Origin: Olsenella profusa
Lineage (GTDB): Bacteria > Actinomycetota > Coriobacteriia > Coriobacteriales > Atopobiaceae
DNA length: 64,000 nucleotides
Direction: 5' to 3'
NCBI RefSeq assembly: GCF_016900315.1
Contig: NZ_JACSNQ010000001.1
Location: 1 to 64,000, forward strand
Below, one piece after another: positions 15,466 through 24,481 of this stretch (its first letter is position 1; every line of letters begins with the position of its first letter). The notes beneath the pieces were generated by a model that made no database searches, was not told the DNA's origin, and saw nothing but the letters and a program-made list of their open reading frames with translations. The position numbers were made by a program, and so were the translations under genes.

Positions 15466-16845
15466 ATGGCAGCGTCAGACGTTCAGGCGAGAAGAACCTG
15501 GCGGGTGGTGGCCCGCGCCGTGACGTGGGTGCTCTGGGGCGCGGCGCTTGCCATGGTCCCAGCGGTTTCGAGCTGGGTGAGCGAGACCGCACGGGTGCCC
15601 GTGGGCTGGGCCGCTCTGGCGCCGGGCCTTTGGTTCTACGTCTCTCAGCAGGCCTCTGCGGCGACGTTCTCGCTCGTCGCAATGGCGCTTGCCCATGCGG
15701 TGCGCGGCCGGCTGGAGACTCGTGTGCGAGCGCTCGGGATCGCCGCGGTAGCGACGTCTGTTGCCTATCTTGCACTGTGCGTGTCCGGAGACGTCCTGCT
15801 CCGCGGCCCTCTGGTGAGCGTTCCCAACCTTCTGCTCATGGTGAGTCGGTTCACGCGGCTCCTGAAGTGGGTGGTCTGGTCGCTCTGGGGCATGCAGCTC
15901 TCGCTTTGGGTCCTGCCGGGCCGGGACGCGACGGCCTCCGCTCCCTCCTCGCCGATCGACGGGCTGGCCGGCGCAGACGGTCTTACGGCACGCGAGCGCG
16001 AGGTGGCCGAGCTCCTGGTCTCCGGCAGCACGCAGGCCCAGGCGGCCGAGGTCCTGGGCATCAGCGCGTCCTCGGTCTCCACGTACCGCTCGCGCGCCTG
16101 CGAAAAGCTCGGCCTGGTCTCCCTTGACGAGCTTGTGGAGCCGGCGCCTGGCGCGGCGGCGCCCCCGCGCCCGATCGGCGTGGGCACGCCTGGCTCGGTG
16201 CCGCTCATGGGGATTGCGCTCACCGGCTCGCTGACGCTTAGGCTGCTTCTGGGCTCGTCGCACTACGGCGTGGGGGCAGTGCTCGCGACGGCCGTCTTGC
16301 TAGGTGTCCCGTGGCTGGTCCTCTTTTCCTACGCCGCCTGGCGTGGCATGAGGGTCCGTGCTCGCGAGCTCACGCGCGACCTGGTGCTCGTGATGGCGGC
16401 GCTTGCTGCCTTTGGCCTGCTCGTGCAGGCGGGAAATGACCTGGCTGTCACGTTGGGGCGCACGATGGTGGGCGTCGGGTTTCCCGCCGCCGTGGCCCAC
16501 GCGGCGTTTCTTGTGGCGTTTGCCCCGCACCTCCTGTGGCCGCGCATGCGGGAGGAGCGCTCGCTTGACGAGGAGCGGTGCGTGCTCTACCTGCGAGGAC
16601 GCGGGGCAGGGGAGCTGCAGGCGCGTGTGCTGACCGAGATTGCGCTTGGACGCTCCACGCCGGAGGTCTGTGAGAACCTGAACGTGGCGCGGGGCACCGT
16701 GAACGCGTATCGGGCGCAGGGCTACGGGCTGCTCGGCGTGCACTCAAGCCGCGAGCTCGCCGACCTTCTCGCCCGCGACGTGGGGTATGTGCCGTCTGCC
16801 GGCAAAAAGATACCGTCTGCAGACGATGGGAAAATGACGGAATAG
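15466..16845 (+). CDS. Membrane protein with two LuxR-type HTH domains
   Basis: An unusual 459-residue protein. Residues about 15-150 hold several hydrophobic segments. A first LuxR-type helix-turn-helix lies at about 172-218 (LTAREREVAELLVSG, AAEVLGISASSVSTYRS). A second set of hydrophobic segments follows at about 240-350. A second, more diverged LuxR HTH lies at about 371-440 (ARVLTEIALGRSTPEVCENLNVARGTVNAYRA). It looks like an internal duplication of a membrane-bound HTH regulator. Coriobacteria have many single-unit membrane LuxR proteins; I know of no standard doubled one. Residues 7-11 are encoded by an exact motif copy (15486-15498). Ligand and targets are unknown. Confidence 0.75.
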   Translation: MAASDVQARRTWRVVARAVTWVLWGAALAMVPAVSSWVSETARVPVGWAALAPGLWFYVSQQASAATFSLVAMALAHAVRGRLETRVRALGIAAVATSVAYLALCVSGDVLLRGPLVSVPNLLLMVSRFTRLLKWVVWSLWGMQLSLWVLPGRDATASAPSSPIDGLAGADGLTAREREVAELLVSGSTQAQAAEVLGISASSVSTYRSRACEKLGLVSLDELVEPAPGAAAPPRPIGVGTPGSVPLMGIALTGSLTLRLLLGSSHYGVGAVLATAVLLGVPWLVLFSYAAWRGMRVRARELTRDLVLVMAALAAFGLLVQAGNDLAVTLGRTMVGVGFPAAVAHAAFLVAFAPHLLWPRMREERSLDEERCVLYLRGRGAGELQARVLTEIALGRSTPEVCENLNVARGTVNAYRAQGYGLLGVHSSRELADLLARDVGYVPSAGKKIPSADDGKMTE

Positions 16846-16948
16846 CTGGGTGCGTGCGGGGAACAAGCAGAGTAAGCAAAGGCAGTCGCTACTCATAAAG
16901 CGACCGGCAGAGGGAGGCGAGTCCAGTGAACACAGAAGAGATAGCAGG

Positions 16949-17071
16949 GTTTGGACCCGCCGACCGCGCGACCGAGGCCCTCTACAGGTAGGGCGAGCGC
17001 ACTCGCCAACGTTCTCCGACATGAGCATTGGAACGGGCCGTTGAAGGAAAGTCTACGGGGCGGGTCCAAAC
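16949..17071 (+). ncRNA. Candidate structured RNA or palindromic element
   Basis: Perfect 13-bp arms GTTTGGACCCGCC (16949-16961) and GGCGGGTCCAAAC (17059-17071) enclose about 100 nt containing small hairpins such as GGCGAGCGCACTCGCC. A strong terminator lies 65 nt further on (17137-17168), and no ORF spans the stretch. Together these suggest a short non-coding transcript. It could also be a decayed mobile element. I matched no known RNA family by eye. Confidence 0.35.
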
Positions 17072-17136
17072 ATTGAATCGCAGTTGTCCATCTTCCACGC
17101 AGAGACACGGGTGATTCCAAAGTATTAATTCGAGGA

Positions 17137-17168
17137 GGGGCGGCGCAATGGGGCGCCGCCCCTGTTTT
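17137..17168 (+). terminator. Strong intrinsic terminator without an upstream gene
   Basis: GGGGCGGCGC (17137-17146) pairs with GCGCCGCCCC (17153-17162), followed by TGTTTTT. It is about 290 bp from the LuxR-type gene, so it may end that transcript or a small RNA. Confidence 0.8.
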
Positions 17169-17259
17169 TGTGTCGATGGGGCATGGGAGCGTGCCCGTCA
17201 AGCGCGTCGTTACCATGCGCTTATAGCGAACATGCGCCGGATATGGGCGCCTCCGTCAG

Positions 17260-17585
17260 GTGCACTCCTCAGGAGCACCTCTCAGGTGCACCGCTCAGGT
17301 GCACCGCCAAGAGCGCTCAGGTGCACTCCCTGGGTGCATTCCACAGGCGTACTCCTCAAGTGCACCGCCGAGAGCGCCAATCTTGCGTTAAGTGCACCGA
17401 GATTGACGTATTTCTCGTCAAGTGCACTGGGGGTCGGGTGCACTTGAGGAGTGCACTTAGGCAGTGGGGTACACCTGAGGCGTGCGCTTGGGCAGTCCGG
17501 CGCACCTGGCGAGTGCACTTAAGCAGCCGGGTGCGCCAAAGCAGCCAGGTGCACCTGAACGACCTGACACACGTGCGGAGTGCAT
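17260..17585. repeat. Dense array of GTGCAC palindromes
   Basis: GTGCAC occurs exactly at 17260, 17286, 17299, 17321, 17360, 17392, 17422, 17438, 17451, 17513 and 17549. Near-copies (GTGCAT, GTGCGC, GTACAC) lie at 17334, 17469, 17482, 17531 and 17580. Flanks often extend the palindrome, for example CAGGTGCACCTG at 17547-17558 and AGTGCACTT. It fills the 360 bp directly before the acyltransferase gene. Confidence 0.85.
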
Positions 17586-17623
17586 AATGGGGGAGCAGGA
17601 AAGCCCGCGACCGTGAGGAGACC

Positions 17624-18802
17624 ATGAGCGAAGCCCAGAAGACCTCGGAGAGAATCCACTCGCTCGACGGGCTGCGCGGCGTGGCGAGCCTTGCCGTCCT
17701 GCTTCTGCACGTGGCGATGATGCTCGAGCTCTGGGGGCCGGACGGCCCGTACCCCCTCGTTCCGGGGACGCCGGCGGTCGTCGTGTTCTTTGTGCTCTCG
17801 GGCGTGGTGCTCTCGCTCGGGCCGCTCGCGCGCCTGCGCTCGGGGCGCGCCTACGACTGGCTCGCGTACTACCCGCGCCGCGTGGTCCGACTCTGCGCGC
17901 CGCTCTTCGTGGCCATCGCGCTCGGCGTCCTGGCCGGCTACGTCGCCTGGCACATGGGCTCGATGTCGCGCTCGGCCACGGCAATCGACTTCCCCGGCGG
18001 GCCCGAGCGCGTCGTGCACGACCTCCTTATGCAGTTTGACCTGCTCTTCTTTGTCTCTGACGACACGCGCACGATCTTTGGCGAGCCCCTCGTGCGCGTG
18101 GACTCGCCCGTGTGGTCGATGGGCTGGGAGCTCTGGTTCTCCCTTACGCTGCCGCTGGCGATCGCCTGTCTCACGCGGGTGCGCCGGGACGGCGCGGCGG
18201 CGCTCGCCATTCTTGCGGGAATCTTCGTGTCGTACTGGTGCGGGTACTTTCCGCTGCGCCTGTGCCTGACGTTCTGGCTCGGCGTGATCGTGGCCAAGCA
18301 CCTCCCGGAGCTGTCTCGCGTGCGGCTAGCCCCGGCGGCAGAGCTTGCGGCCCTGCTGGCTGCACTCGGGGCCATCGAGCTCGCGCAGGCGTCGGCGGCG
18401 GGGCTCCTTGGCCCACTGGACGCACTTGCGAGCGCCGCGCTCTCGACGCTCATGAACGTGGCATGTGCGGGGCTCGTGGTGCTTGCCGTGACCGACGGCA
18501 TCATGCGGCGTGCCCTCTCCACGCGGCCCGCGCGCTTTCTTGGCAGCGTGTCGTTTTCCCTCTACCTCACGCACGCTATCGTGATCGGCGGGCTCGAGGC
18601 GGTGCTGCCACGCTTGGGCGTCACGGCGCCGCTCGTGCAGGCAGGAGCGGCCGTGGTGGTGAGCCTTGCCTTCGGAACCCTCTTCTGGCGCGTGGTGGAG
18701 CGCCCGAGCATCGGCCTCTCGCGACGAGTGGGTGCCTCCCTTGCAGCACCGTCCGTCACGCGTCCCGGTGAGAAGAGCAAGCAGGGCGAGAAGAACGTAT
18801 AG
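17624..18802 (+). CDS. Acyltransferase 3 family membrane protein
   Basis: Integral membrane acyltransferase of 392 residues, the family that O-acetylates sugars of surface polysaccharides, peptidoglycan or lipids. The signature start SLDGLRGVASLAVLLLH (about 12-29) with its conserved Arg and His is present, followed by about ten hydrophobic segments and FLGSVSFSLYLTH near 312. The C-terminal tail RPGEKSKQGEKNV is encoded by one near and one exact motif copy (18768-18779, 18785-18796), so the motif has probably extended the reading frame. The acceptor is unknown. The repeat array upstream may regulate it. Confidence 0.85.
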   Translation: MSEAQKTSERIHSLDGLRGVASLAVLLLHVAMMLELWGPDGPYPLVPGTPAVVVFFVLSGVVLSLGPLARLRSGRAYDWLAYYPRRVVRLCAPLFVAIALGVLAGYVAWHMGSMSRSATAIDFPGGPERVVHDLLMQFDLLFFVSDDTRTIFGEPLVRVDSPVWSMGWELWFSLTLPLAIACLTRVRRDGAAALAILAGIFVSYWCGYFPLRLCLTFWLGVIVAKHLPELSRVRLAPAAELAALLAALGAIELAQASAAGLLGPLDALASAALSTLMNVACAGLVVLAVTDGIMRRALSTRPARFLGSVSFSLYLTHAIVIGGLEAVLPRLGVTAPLVQAGAAVVVSLAFGTLFWRVVERPSIGLSRRVGASLAAPSVTRPGEKSKQGEKNV

Positions 18803-18809
18803 AACGCAG

Positions 18810-18897
18810 GGCGAGAAGAACCTCTCACAGACATAAAGAAGGGCCCGGCGGCACCTGCCGCCGGGCCCCACGTACGGGCGTCCTGGTTCTTCTCGCC
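18810..18897. repeat. Inverted motif copies flanking a terminator
   Basis: GGCGAGAAGAACC at 18810-18822 and its reverse at 18885-18897 flank the bidirectional hairpin at 18841-18868, between the convergent acyltransferase and ilvC genes. With the two copies in the acyltransferase tail, this gives four copies in 130 bp. Confidence 0.8.
18841..18868 (-). terminator. Terminator of the ilvDBNC operon
   Basis: GGGCCCGGCGGCA and its complement form a 12-13 bp stem. On the minus strand it is followed by CTTCTTTATG, a T-rich tail, so it ends the ilv transcript. It may also stop the convergent acyltransferase. Confidence 0.75.
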
Positions 18898-18913
18898 GTT
18901 GAGCGCGTCTTGG

Positions 18914-19918
18914 CTAGTCGTCGCTCTTCTTGATCCAGGAGAACATCGAGCGGATCTTCTCGCCGGTCTTCTCGATCGGGTGGCTGTTGATCTCCTCGCG
19001 CTTTTCGAGCAGCCACTTGTGGCCGTTGTTGCAGTCGTCGACGAACTCCTGCGCGAAGGAGCCGTCCTGGATGCGGGCGAGGATCTCCTTCATGGCCGCG
19101 CGGCTCTGCTCGTTGATGACCTTGGGACCGGCGTAGTACTCACCGTACTCGGCGGTGTTGGAGATCGAGTAGTTCATGAAGTGGATGCCGCTCTCGTACA
19201 TGAGGTCGACGATCATCTTCATCTCGTGGTAGACCTCGAAGTAGGCGAGCTCCTCGGGGTAGCCCGCCTCGGTCAGGGTCTCGAAGCCGGCCTTCACGAG
19301 CTCGACGAGGCCGCCGCAGAGCACCGCCTGCTCACCGAAGAGGTCCTCCTCGGTCTCCTCCTTGAAGGTGGCCTTGATGATGCCGGAGCGGGCGCCGCCG
19401 ACGCCCCAGCAGTAGGAGAGCACGATGTCCCAGGCGTCGCCGGTGGCGTCCTGGTAGACGCAGGCGAGGTCGGGCACGCCGGAGCCCTCGGTGTACTGGC
19501 GGCGCACGATGTGGCCCGGGCCCTTGGGCGCGCACATGATGACGTTGACGTCCTCGGGGGCCTTGATGTAGCCGTAGTGGATGTTGAAGCCGTGCGCGAA
19601 GGCGAGGGTGTCGCCGGCCTTGAGGTGGTCCTTGATGTGCTCCTCGTAGACCTTGGGCTGGGTCTCGTCGGGGACGAGCATCATGATGACGTCGGCCTCC
19701 TCGGCGGCGTCGTCCATGCTCATGACCTTGAGGCCGGCCTCGCGGGCCTTCTCGGCGCTCTTGCTGCCCTCGCGCAGGCCAACGCGGACGTCGCAGCCGG
19801 AGTCCATGAGGTTGAGCGCGTGGGCGTGGCCCTGGGAGCCGTAGCCGATGATGGCGATCTTCTTGCCCTGGATGACGCTCGGGTCCACGTCCTTCTCGTA
19901 GTAGATGGTGACGGCCAT
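18914..19918 (-). CDS. ilvC: Ketol-acid reductoisomerase
   Basis: Converts acetolactate and acetohydroxybutyrate to dihydroxy acids with NADPH, the second common step of valine and isoleucine synthesis. The 334 residues, a class I length, include the Rossmann motif [31 protein letters not shown] and the acidic metal site in [13 protein letters not shown] chose the ATG giving [12 protein letters not shown], behind AAAGGAG. An in-frame upstream extension runs through the REP palindrome and is not plausible. Last gene of ilvD-ilvB-ilvN-ilvC. Confidence 0.96.
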   Translation of the reverse strand: MAVTIYYEKDVDPSVIQGKKIAIIGYGSQGHAHALNLMDSGCDVRVGLREGSKSAEKAREAGLKVMSMDDAAEEADVIMMLVPDETQPKVYEEHIKDHLKAGDTLAFAHGFNIHYGYIKAPEDVNVIMCAPKGPGHIVRRQYTEGSGVPDLACVYQDATGDAWDIVLSYCWGVGGARSGIIKATFKEETEEDLFGEQAVLCGGLVELVKAGFETLTEAGYPEELAYFEVYHEMKMIVDLMYESGIHFMNYSISNTAEYGEYYAGPKVINEQSRAAMKEILARIQDGSFAQEFVDDCNNGHKWLLEKREEINSHPIEKTGEKIRSMFSWIKKSDD

Positions 19919-19993
19919 GTTCTTCTCCTTTGCTTGCCGCTTGTATCTATGGGAACCGCCGGGCGAGACGCCCGTCGGGTGGTGCCTGGTGCA

Positions 19994-20022
19994 TGATACG
20001 AAGGGACTGTCCCTTCGTATCA
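19994..20022. repeat. REP palindrome overlapping the ilvN stop codon
   Basis: A perfect 29-bp palindrome: arms TGATACGAAGGGAC and GTCCCTTCGTATCA around a single base. Read on the minus strand its first three bases are the TGA stop of ilvN. Confidence 0.9.
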
Positions 20023-20499
20023 CTGGGAGCCGCGGGCCATGGCAATCTTGCCGGTGCGCGTGAGCTGCTTGATGCCGTAAGCGCGCAGCAGGTCCTCCAT
20101 GGCGTCGAGCTTGCTCGAGGCGCCGGTGGCCTCGACGGTGAGGGTGTTCTTGCCCACGTCGACGACCTTGGCGCGGAAGACGTTGGCGATCTCGATGATC
20201 TCGTGCCGGCGTTCGGGCGTGCTCTGCACCTTGAAGAGCACGAGCTCGCGCTCGACGGCGTCCTCGTAGGTGAGGTCGGAGATCTTGTAGACCGAGACGA
20301 GCTTGTGGAGCTGCTTGGTGATCTGCTCGAAGCCGATCTCGTCGGCCTCCACGATGATCGTCATGCGGGAGAGGCTTGCGTCCTCGGTGGGGGCCACCGT
20401 GAGGGACGCGATGTTGAAGCCGCGGCGGCTGATGTGCCCGGTGACGCGGGAGAGCACACCCGGCTTGTTCTCAACGAGCACGGAGAGCAGGTAGTTCAT
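20020..20499 (-). CDS. ilvN: Acetolactate synthase small (regulatory) subunit
   Basis: Regulatory subunit of 159 residues that activates IlvB and gives valine feedback inhibition. The N-terminal ACT domain ([27 protein letters not shown]) and the C-terminal domain ([26 protein letters not shown]) are complete. The start overlaps the end of ilvB by four bases, showing translational coupling. Its TGA stop is the first codon of a REP palindrome. Confidence 0.96.
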   Translation of the reverse strand: MNYLLSVLVENKPGVLSRVTGHISRRGFNIASLTVAPTEDASLSRMTIIVEADEIGFEQITKQLHKLVSVYKISDLTYEDAVERELVLFKVQSTPERRHEIIEIANVFRAKVVDVGKNTLTVEATGASSKLDAMEDLLRAYGIKQLTRTGKIAMARGSQ

Positions 20500-22379
20500 G
20501 ACTCGTCAACTCCTTCGTGGGACGGCTTCACGCGCGGCCGGCCCTTCTCGCCGAAGCCCTTCTCGGTGACGCGGACGCCGCCGAGGGTAACGTCGAGGGC
20601 GCCGATGATGTCGTCGATCGGGGCTCCGGGGGCGACCATCGGGTAGACGGTCTGCTCGGCGGGGATGCGCACGTCAAGCAGGTAGGGCTCGTCGGAGGCG
20701 AGCATCTCGTCGAGCGCGGCGTCGACCTCCTCGGGGCGGGTGATGCGCGTCGCGCGCCAGCCATAGGCATCGGCGAGCTTCACGAAGTCGGGGTTGTCCG
20801 CGAGCTCGGTGAACGAGAAGCGGTCGTGGTAGAAGAGGTGCTGCCACTGGTGGACCATGCCGAGCGCGCGGTTGTCGATGATGAGCACCTTGACGTTGAC
20901 CCCGTTGATCTTGGCCGTGGCCATCTCCTGGCTGTTCATCTGGAAGGAGCCGTCGCCGGCTACGCAGACCACCTGGTCCTCGGGGCAGCCGATCTTGGCG
21001 CCGATGGCGGCCGGGAACCCGAAGCCCATGGTGCCCAGGCCGCCGGAGCTGATGAAGGTGCGTGCGTGCTCGCGGTGGATGTTCTGGTGCGCCCACATCT
21101 GGTGCTGGCCTACCTCGGTGGTGACGATCGAGGCCTCGGGGTCGAGCTTGTCGGAGAGCTTGGAGAGGACGACCTCCGGGGCGATCTTGTCCGGGTAGTC
21201 GGCGAAGTCCGCCGTGTAGAACGGCCAGCGGTCGCGCCACGAGAAGACCTCGGCGGTCCACTCGTCGCAGGCCGGGGTGGTGCCCATCTTGTCCAGGCGC
21301 TCGTTGAGGGCGGCGAGCACGGACTTGGCGTCGCCGACGATGGGTACGGTGGGCTGGATGATCTTGCCGATCTCCGCCGGGTCGATGTCGATGTGGATGA
21401 CCTTGGCGTGCGGCGCGAACTCGTCCACCTTGCCGGTCACGCGGTCGGAGAAGCGCGCGCCCACGGCCACGAGCAGGTCGCACTCGGTGACGGCCATGTT
21501 GGCGTACTTGGAGCCATGCATGCCAACCGGGCCCAGGTTGAGCGGGTTGGAGCAGCGCATGGCGCCCTTGCCCATGAGGGTGGTGACCACGGGGATGTTC
21601 ATGCGCTCGGCGAGCCCGGTGAGCTCGGGGCAGGCGTGGCTGGAGACGATGCCGCCGCCGGCCATGATGAGCGGCCGTCGCGCCTCGGCGATAAGGGCCG
21701 CGGCCTGCTTGACCTGCTTGGCGTTGCCCTTGTAGGTGGGGCGGTAGCTCGCGATGCTCACGGTGTCGGGGTAGTGGAAGACCATCTCGGCGCCCGAGAG
21801 GTCGCTCGGGATGTCGATGAGCACGGGGCCGGGGCGCCCGGTGGAGGCGATGTAGAAGGCCTCGCGGAAGGTGCGGGTGAGGTCGTCGGTGGACTGGAGC
21901 AGGAAGCTGTGCTTGACGATGGGCATCGTGATGCCCACGATGTCGGACTCCTGGAAGGCGTCGGTGCCGATGACGCCGCGCGTGACCTGGCCCGTGATGA
22001 TCACAAGCGGCACGGAGTCCATGTAGGCCGTGGCGATGCCCGTGACCGTGTTGGTGGCGCCCGGGCCGCTTGTGACCAGGACCACGCCGACCTTGCCCGT
22101 GGCGCGGGCGTAGCCGTCGGCCATGTGGGTGGCGCCCTGCTCGTGGCGGGCGAGGATGTGACGGATCTTCTTGGAGTCGTAGAGGGCGTCGTAGATCTTG
22201 ATTGCCTGGCCACCGGGGTAGCCGAAGATCGTGTCCACCCCCTCGGCCTCGAGGCTGGCGATGATGGCCTGCGCCCCGGTCATGGTCTTGCCCTCGTGCT
22301 CGGTGTGGCTGCCCGGGCCGAGCGGGTGCCCCTCGATGGCGCGCCGCCGCCGGGCGACCTTCTCCTCGGTGGTCATCAT
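20496..22379 (-). CDS. ilvB: Acetolactate synthase large (catalytic) subunit
   Basis: Thiamine-diphosphate enzyme that condenses pyruvate with pyruvate or 2-oxobutyrate. Present are the catalytic Glu region [40 protein letters not shown] and the ThDP/Mg site GDGSFQMN followed by NNRALGMV-like [11 protein letters not shown]. The ATG at 22379 overlaps the ilvD stop and gives an N-terminal extension of about 32 residues before MTGAQAII. The ATG at 22283 is the alternative and gives a conventional start. The C-terminal tail [15 protein letters not shown] contains a near-motif sequence. Confidence 0.94.
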   Translation of the reverse strand: MMTTEEKVARRRRAIEGHPLGPGSHTEHEGKTMTGAQAIIASLEAEGVDTIFGYPGGQAIKIYDALYDSKKIRHILARHEQGATHMADGYARATGKVGVVLVTSGPGATNTVTGIATAYMDSVPLVIITGQVTRGVIGTDAFQESDIVGITMPIVKHSFLLQSTDDLTRTFREAFYIASTGRPGPVLIDIPSDLSGAEMVFHYPDTVSIASYRPTYKGNAKQVKQAAALIAEARRPLIMAGGGIVSSHACPELTGLAERMNIPVVTTLMGKGAMRCSNPLNLGPVGMHGSKYANMAVTECDLLVAVGARFSDRVTGKVDEFAPHAKVIHIDIDPAEIGKIIQPTVPIVGDAKSVLAALNERLDKMGTTPACDEWTAEVFSWRDRWPFYTADFADYPDKIAPEVVLSKLSDKLDPEASIVTTEVGQHQMWAHQNIHREHARTFISSGGLGTMGFGFPAAIGAKIGCPEDQVVCVAGDGSFQMNSQEMATAKINGVNVKVLIIDNRALGMVHQWQHLFYHDRFSFTELADNPDFVKLADAYGWRATRITRPEEVDAALDEMLASDEPYLLDVRIPAEQTVYPMVAPGAPIDDIIGALDVTLGGVRVTEKGFGEKGRPRVKPSHEGVDES

Positions 22380-24040
22380 GAGAGGTATGCCCCCTTGTCT
22401 GCGCTCGTGACGAGCCTCGCGTAGCGCGAGAGCACGCCGGTGGTGTACTTGGGCGCGGGCGGCTGCCACGCGGCGCGGCGGCGTGCGAGCTCGTCGTCCG
22501 GCACGTCGAGCGTGAGCGTGCCGGCCTGGATGTCGATGGAGATGGTGTCGCCCTCGTGCACCAGGGCTATGGGGCCGCCGGCCGCGGCCTCCGGGGAGAC
22601 GTGGCCGATGCAGGGGCCCTTGGAGGCGCCGGAGAAGCGCCCGTCGGTGATCAGGGCCACCGAGGTGGCGAGCCCCATGCCGCAGATGGCGCTCGTGGGC
22701 GTGAGCATCTCGCGCATGCCCGGGCCGCCGGCCGGGCCCTCGTAGCGGATGACCACCACGTCGCCCGGGTTTATCGCCCCGCCGAAGATGGCCTCGCAGG
22801 CGGCCTCCTCGGAGTCGAAGACGCGGGCCGGGCCCGAGTGCTGCCACATGGACGGGTCCACGGCGCTCTTCTTGACCACGCCGCAGTCCGGCGCGAGGTT
22901 GCCGCGGACGACCTTGAGACCTCCGTCGGGGGAGTAGGCGTTGTCCACGCTGCGCACGATCTCGCCGTCGGGCGCGGGGCACGCGGCGACCCACTTGGCC
23001 ATGGTGCCGTGGCAGGTCACGGCCGTGAGGTCGAGATGCCCGGTGCGGCCGAGCTCGCCGATGATGGCCGAGACGCCGCCGACGTCGTTCAGGTCCTGGA
23101 TGTGGAGCGGGCCGGCCGGCGCGATTCGCACGATGTTGGGGGTCTCGGCGGAGGCGCGGTCCCAGTCCTCCATGGTGACGGGGCAGCCGGCCGCCTGCGC
23201 GATGGCCGTGAGGTGCAGCATCGTGTTGGTGGAGCCGCCGAAGGCCATGTCGAGCACCATGCCGTTGTGGATGGCGGCCGGCGTGAGGATGTCGCGCGCG
23301 CAGAGGTTCTTCTCGACGAGCTCCATGACCTTCATGCCGGCGTGCTTGGCCAGGCGGATGCGCTCGGCGTAGACGGCCGGCACGGTCCCGTTGCCGGGAA
23401 GGGCGATGCCGAGGGCCTCGGCCAGGCAGCAGATGGAGTTGGCGGTGAACATGCCCGAGCAGCTGCCGCAGGTGGGGCAGGCGGTCTTCTCGAGCCAGGA
23501 GCACTCCTCCTCGGTCATGGTGCCGGCGGTGACCTGGCCCACGGCGTCGAAGAGGGAGTTGAGGTCGGTCTGCTCGCCGTGGCGGCCGCGGCCGGCGAGC
23601 ATGGGGCCGCCGGATACGAGGACCGTGGGGATGTTCAGGCGCGCCGCGGCGATGAGCATGCCGGGGACGATCTTGTCGCAGGAGGGGATCAGGACCATCG
23701 CGTCGAACTGGTGGCCCTGGATGGCGCACTCGACGCTGTCGGCGATGACCTCGCGGCTGACGAGGCTGTAGTGCATTCCCTCGTGGTTCATGGCGATGCC
23801 GTCGCATACGCCGATGGTGTTGACCTGCAGTGGGGTGCCGCCGGCCATGCGCACGCCGGCCTTGACGGCGTCGGCGATCTGCTGGAGGTGGAGGTGTCCG
23901 GGGATGACCTCGTTCTGGGCGGAGACCACGGCGACGAGCGGGCGGTCGAGCTCCTCGTCGGTGAGGCCGTCGGCCGCAAGCAGGCTCCGGTGGGGGGCGC
24001 GTGCCAGGCCCCGCTTGATGGCATCGCTTCTCAGCTGCAC
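22376..24040 (-). CDS. ilvD: Dihydroxy-acid dehydratase
   Basis: Fe-S enzyme that dehydrates dihydroxy acids to 2-oxo acids, the third common step of branched-chain synthesis. The 554 residues show [24 protein letters not shown], the cysteine-rich [31 protein letters not shown] and the C-terminal [12 protein letters not shown]. The start is a GTG at 24040 behind a GAGG. First gene of the operon. The upstream 320 bp show no clear leader peptide rich in Val, Leu or Ile codons and no T-box. Confidence 0.96.
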   Translation of the reverse strand: MQLRSDAIKRGLARAPHRSLLAADGLTDEELDRPLVAVVSAQNEVIPGHLHLQQIADAVKAGVRMAGGTPLQVNTIGVCDGIAMNHEGMHYSLVSREVIADSVECAIQGHQFDAMVLIPSCDKIVPGMLIAAARLNIPTVLVSGGPMLAGRGRHGEQTDLNSLFDAVGQVTAGTMTEEECSWLEKTACPTCGSCSGMFTANSICCLAEALGIALPGNGTVPAVYAERIRLAKHAGMKVMELVEKNLCARDILTPAAIHNGMVLDMAFGGSTNTMLHLTAIAQAAGCPVTMEDWDRASAETPNIVRIAPAGPLHIQDLNDVGGVSAIIGELGRTGHLDLTAVTCHGTMAKWVAACPAPDGEIVRSVDNAYSPDGGLKVVRGNLAPDCGVVKKSAVDPSMWQHSGPARVFDSEEAACEAIFGGAINPGDVVVIRYEGPAGGPGMREMLTPTSAICGMGLATSVALITDGRFSGASKGPCIGHVSPEAAAGGPIALVHEGDTISIDIQAGTLTLDVPDDELARRRAAWQPPAPKYTTGVLSRYARLVTSADKGAYLS

Positions 24041-24313
24041 GTTGTTGCCTCGCTTTCCCTCGAAGGTTCGCAGGTGGCGAGAAATACGGCGTGGGCGATG
24101 CCCTTGACGGCGGGTGCCGGCGCGCGGTACTGGTCGGCGGGCGCGGCAGGGGGGTGGCCCGGCGCGCGAGCGAGGTTCACGCGAGCTGCTCGAGGGAGTG
24201 TTCGGGGCCGTCCGCCGCGGGTTCTCACGCTGCCCGCTCGCTGGGGGACGGATGCGGCCCGTACTTGCCCTGTCGTCGCATTTGCTCAGTGCGCGCTACT
24301 CTACGCGCGGTGT

Positions 24314-24327
24314 GTTTCGGAAACGTA
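24314..24327. promoter_or_regulatory. Possible operator upstream of ilvD
   Basis: GTTTCGGAAAC is a perfect 11-bp palindrome about 275 bp upstream of ilvD, and read on the minus strand it is part of TACGTTTCCGAAAC. The block TACGTTTC recurs in the palindrome before gdhA (62569-62585). The rest of 24041-24363 shows nothing I can name. Confidence 0.3.
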
Positions 24328-24363
24328 ATCACCCGCGAACGGGCAGATTTCCCCCACCAGCGG

Positions 24364-24394
24364 TGAGACATTGGGGACAGGTTCATTTGTCTCA
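24364..24394 (+). repeat. REP palindrome upstream of the transposase
   Basis: Begins TGAGACATTGGGGACAGG and ends TTTGTCTCA. The outer TGAGACA and TGTCTCA pair. It is the inverted counterpart of the two copies downstream of the transposase. Confidence 0.9.
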
Positions 24395-24481
24395 TTCAAG
24401 TTTTGTTCATCTGCCTGGCCGGGTGCCGTTTGGGGTAGGAGGTTAGCTACATCCTGGCGGCGTTACGAGGGGGGGGCGGCG

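Noticed and set aside
16761-16772. CTTCTCGCC and GTTCTTCTCGG fragments inside many genes
   Set aside because: CTT-CTC-GCC and TTC-TTC-TC are ordinary high-GC codon strings (Leu-Leu-Ala, Phe-Phe-Ser), so partial matches in the middle of genes were not counted.
16949-17071. RNase P RNA, suggested by GGAAAGTC near 17046
   Set aside because: The stretch is far too short and the other conserved blocks are missing.
18954-18966. GGCGAGAAGATCC in ilvC as a motif copy
   Set aside because: It encodes the GEKI part of a C-terminal region that is normal for this enzyme, and differs in the variable bases. It was not counted.
20496-23807. A single 1103-residue minus-strand ORF covering ilvB and most of ilvD
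   Set aside because: Its first 560 residues are an out-of-frame Arg/His/Gly-rich reading of ilvD. Only the ilvB part is real.
24041-24363. T-box or peptide attenuator for ilvD
   Set aside because: GCGCGGTACTGG faintly resembles a T-box core, but the UGGN element and the antiterminator are missing, and the short ORF here is not rich in Val, Leu or Ile.
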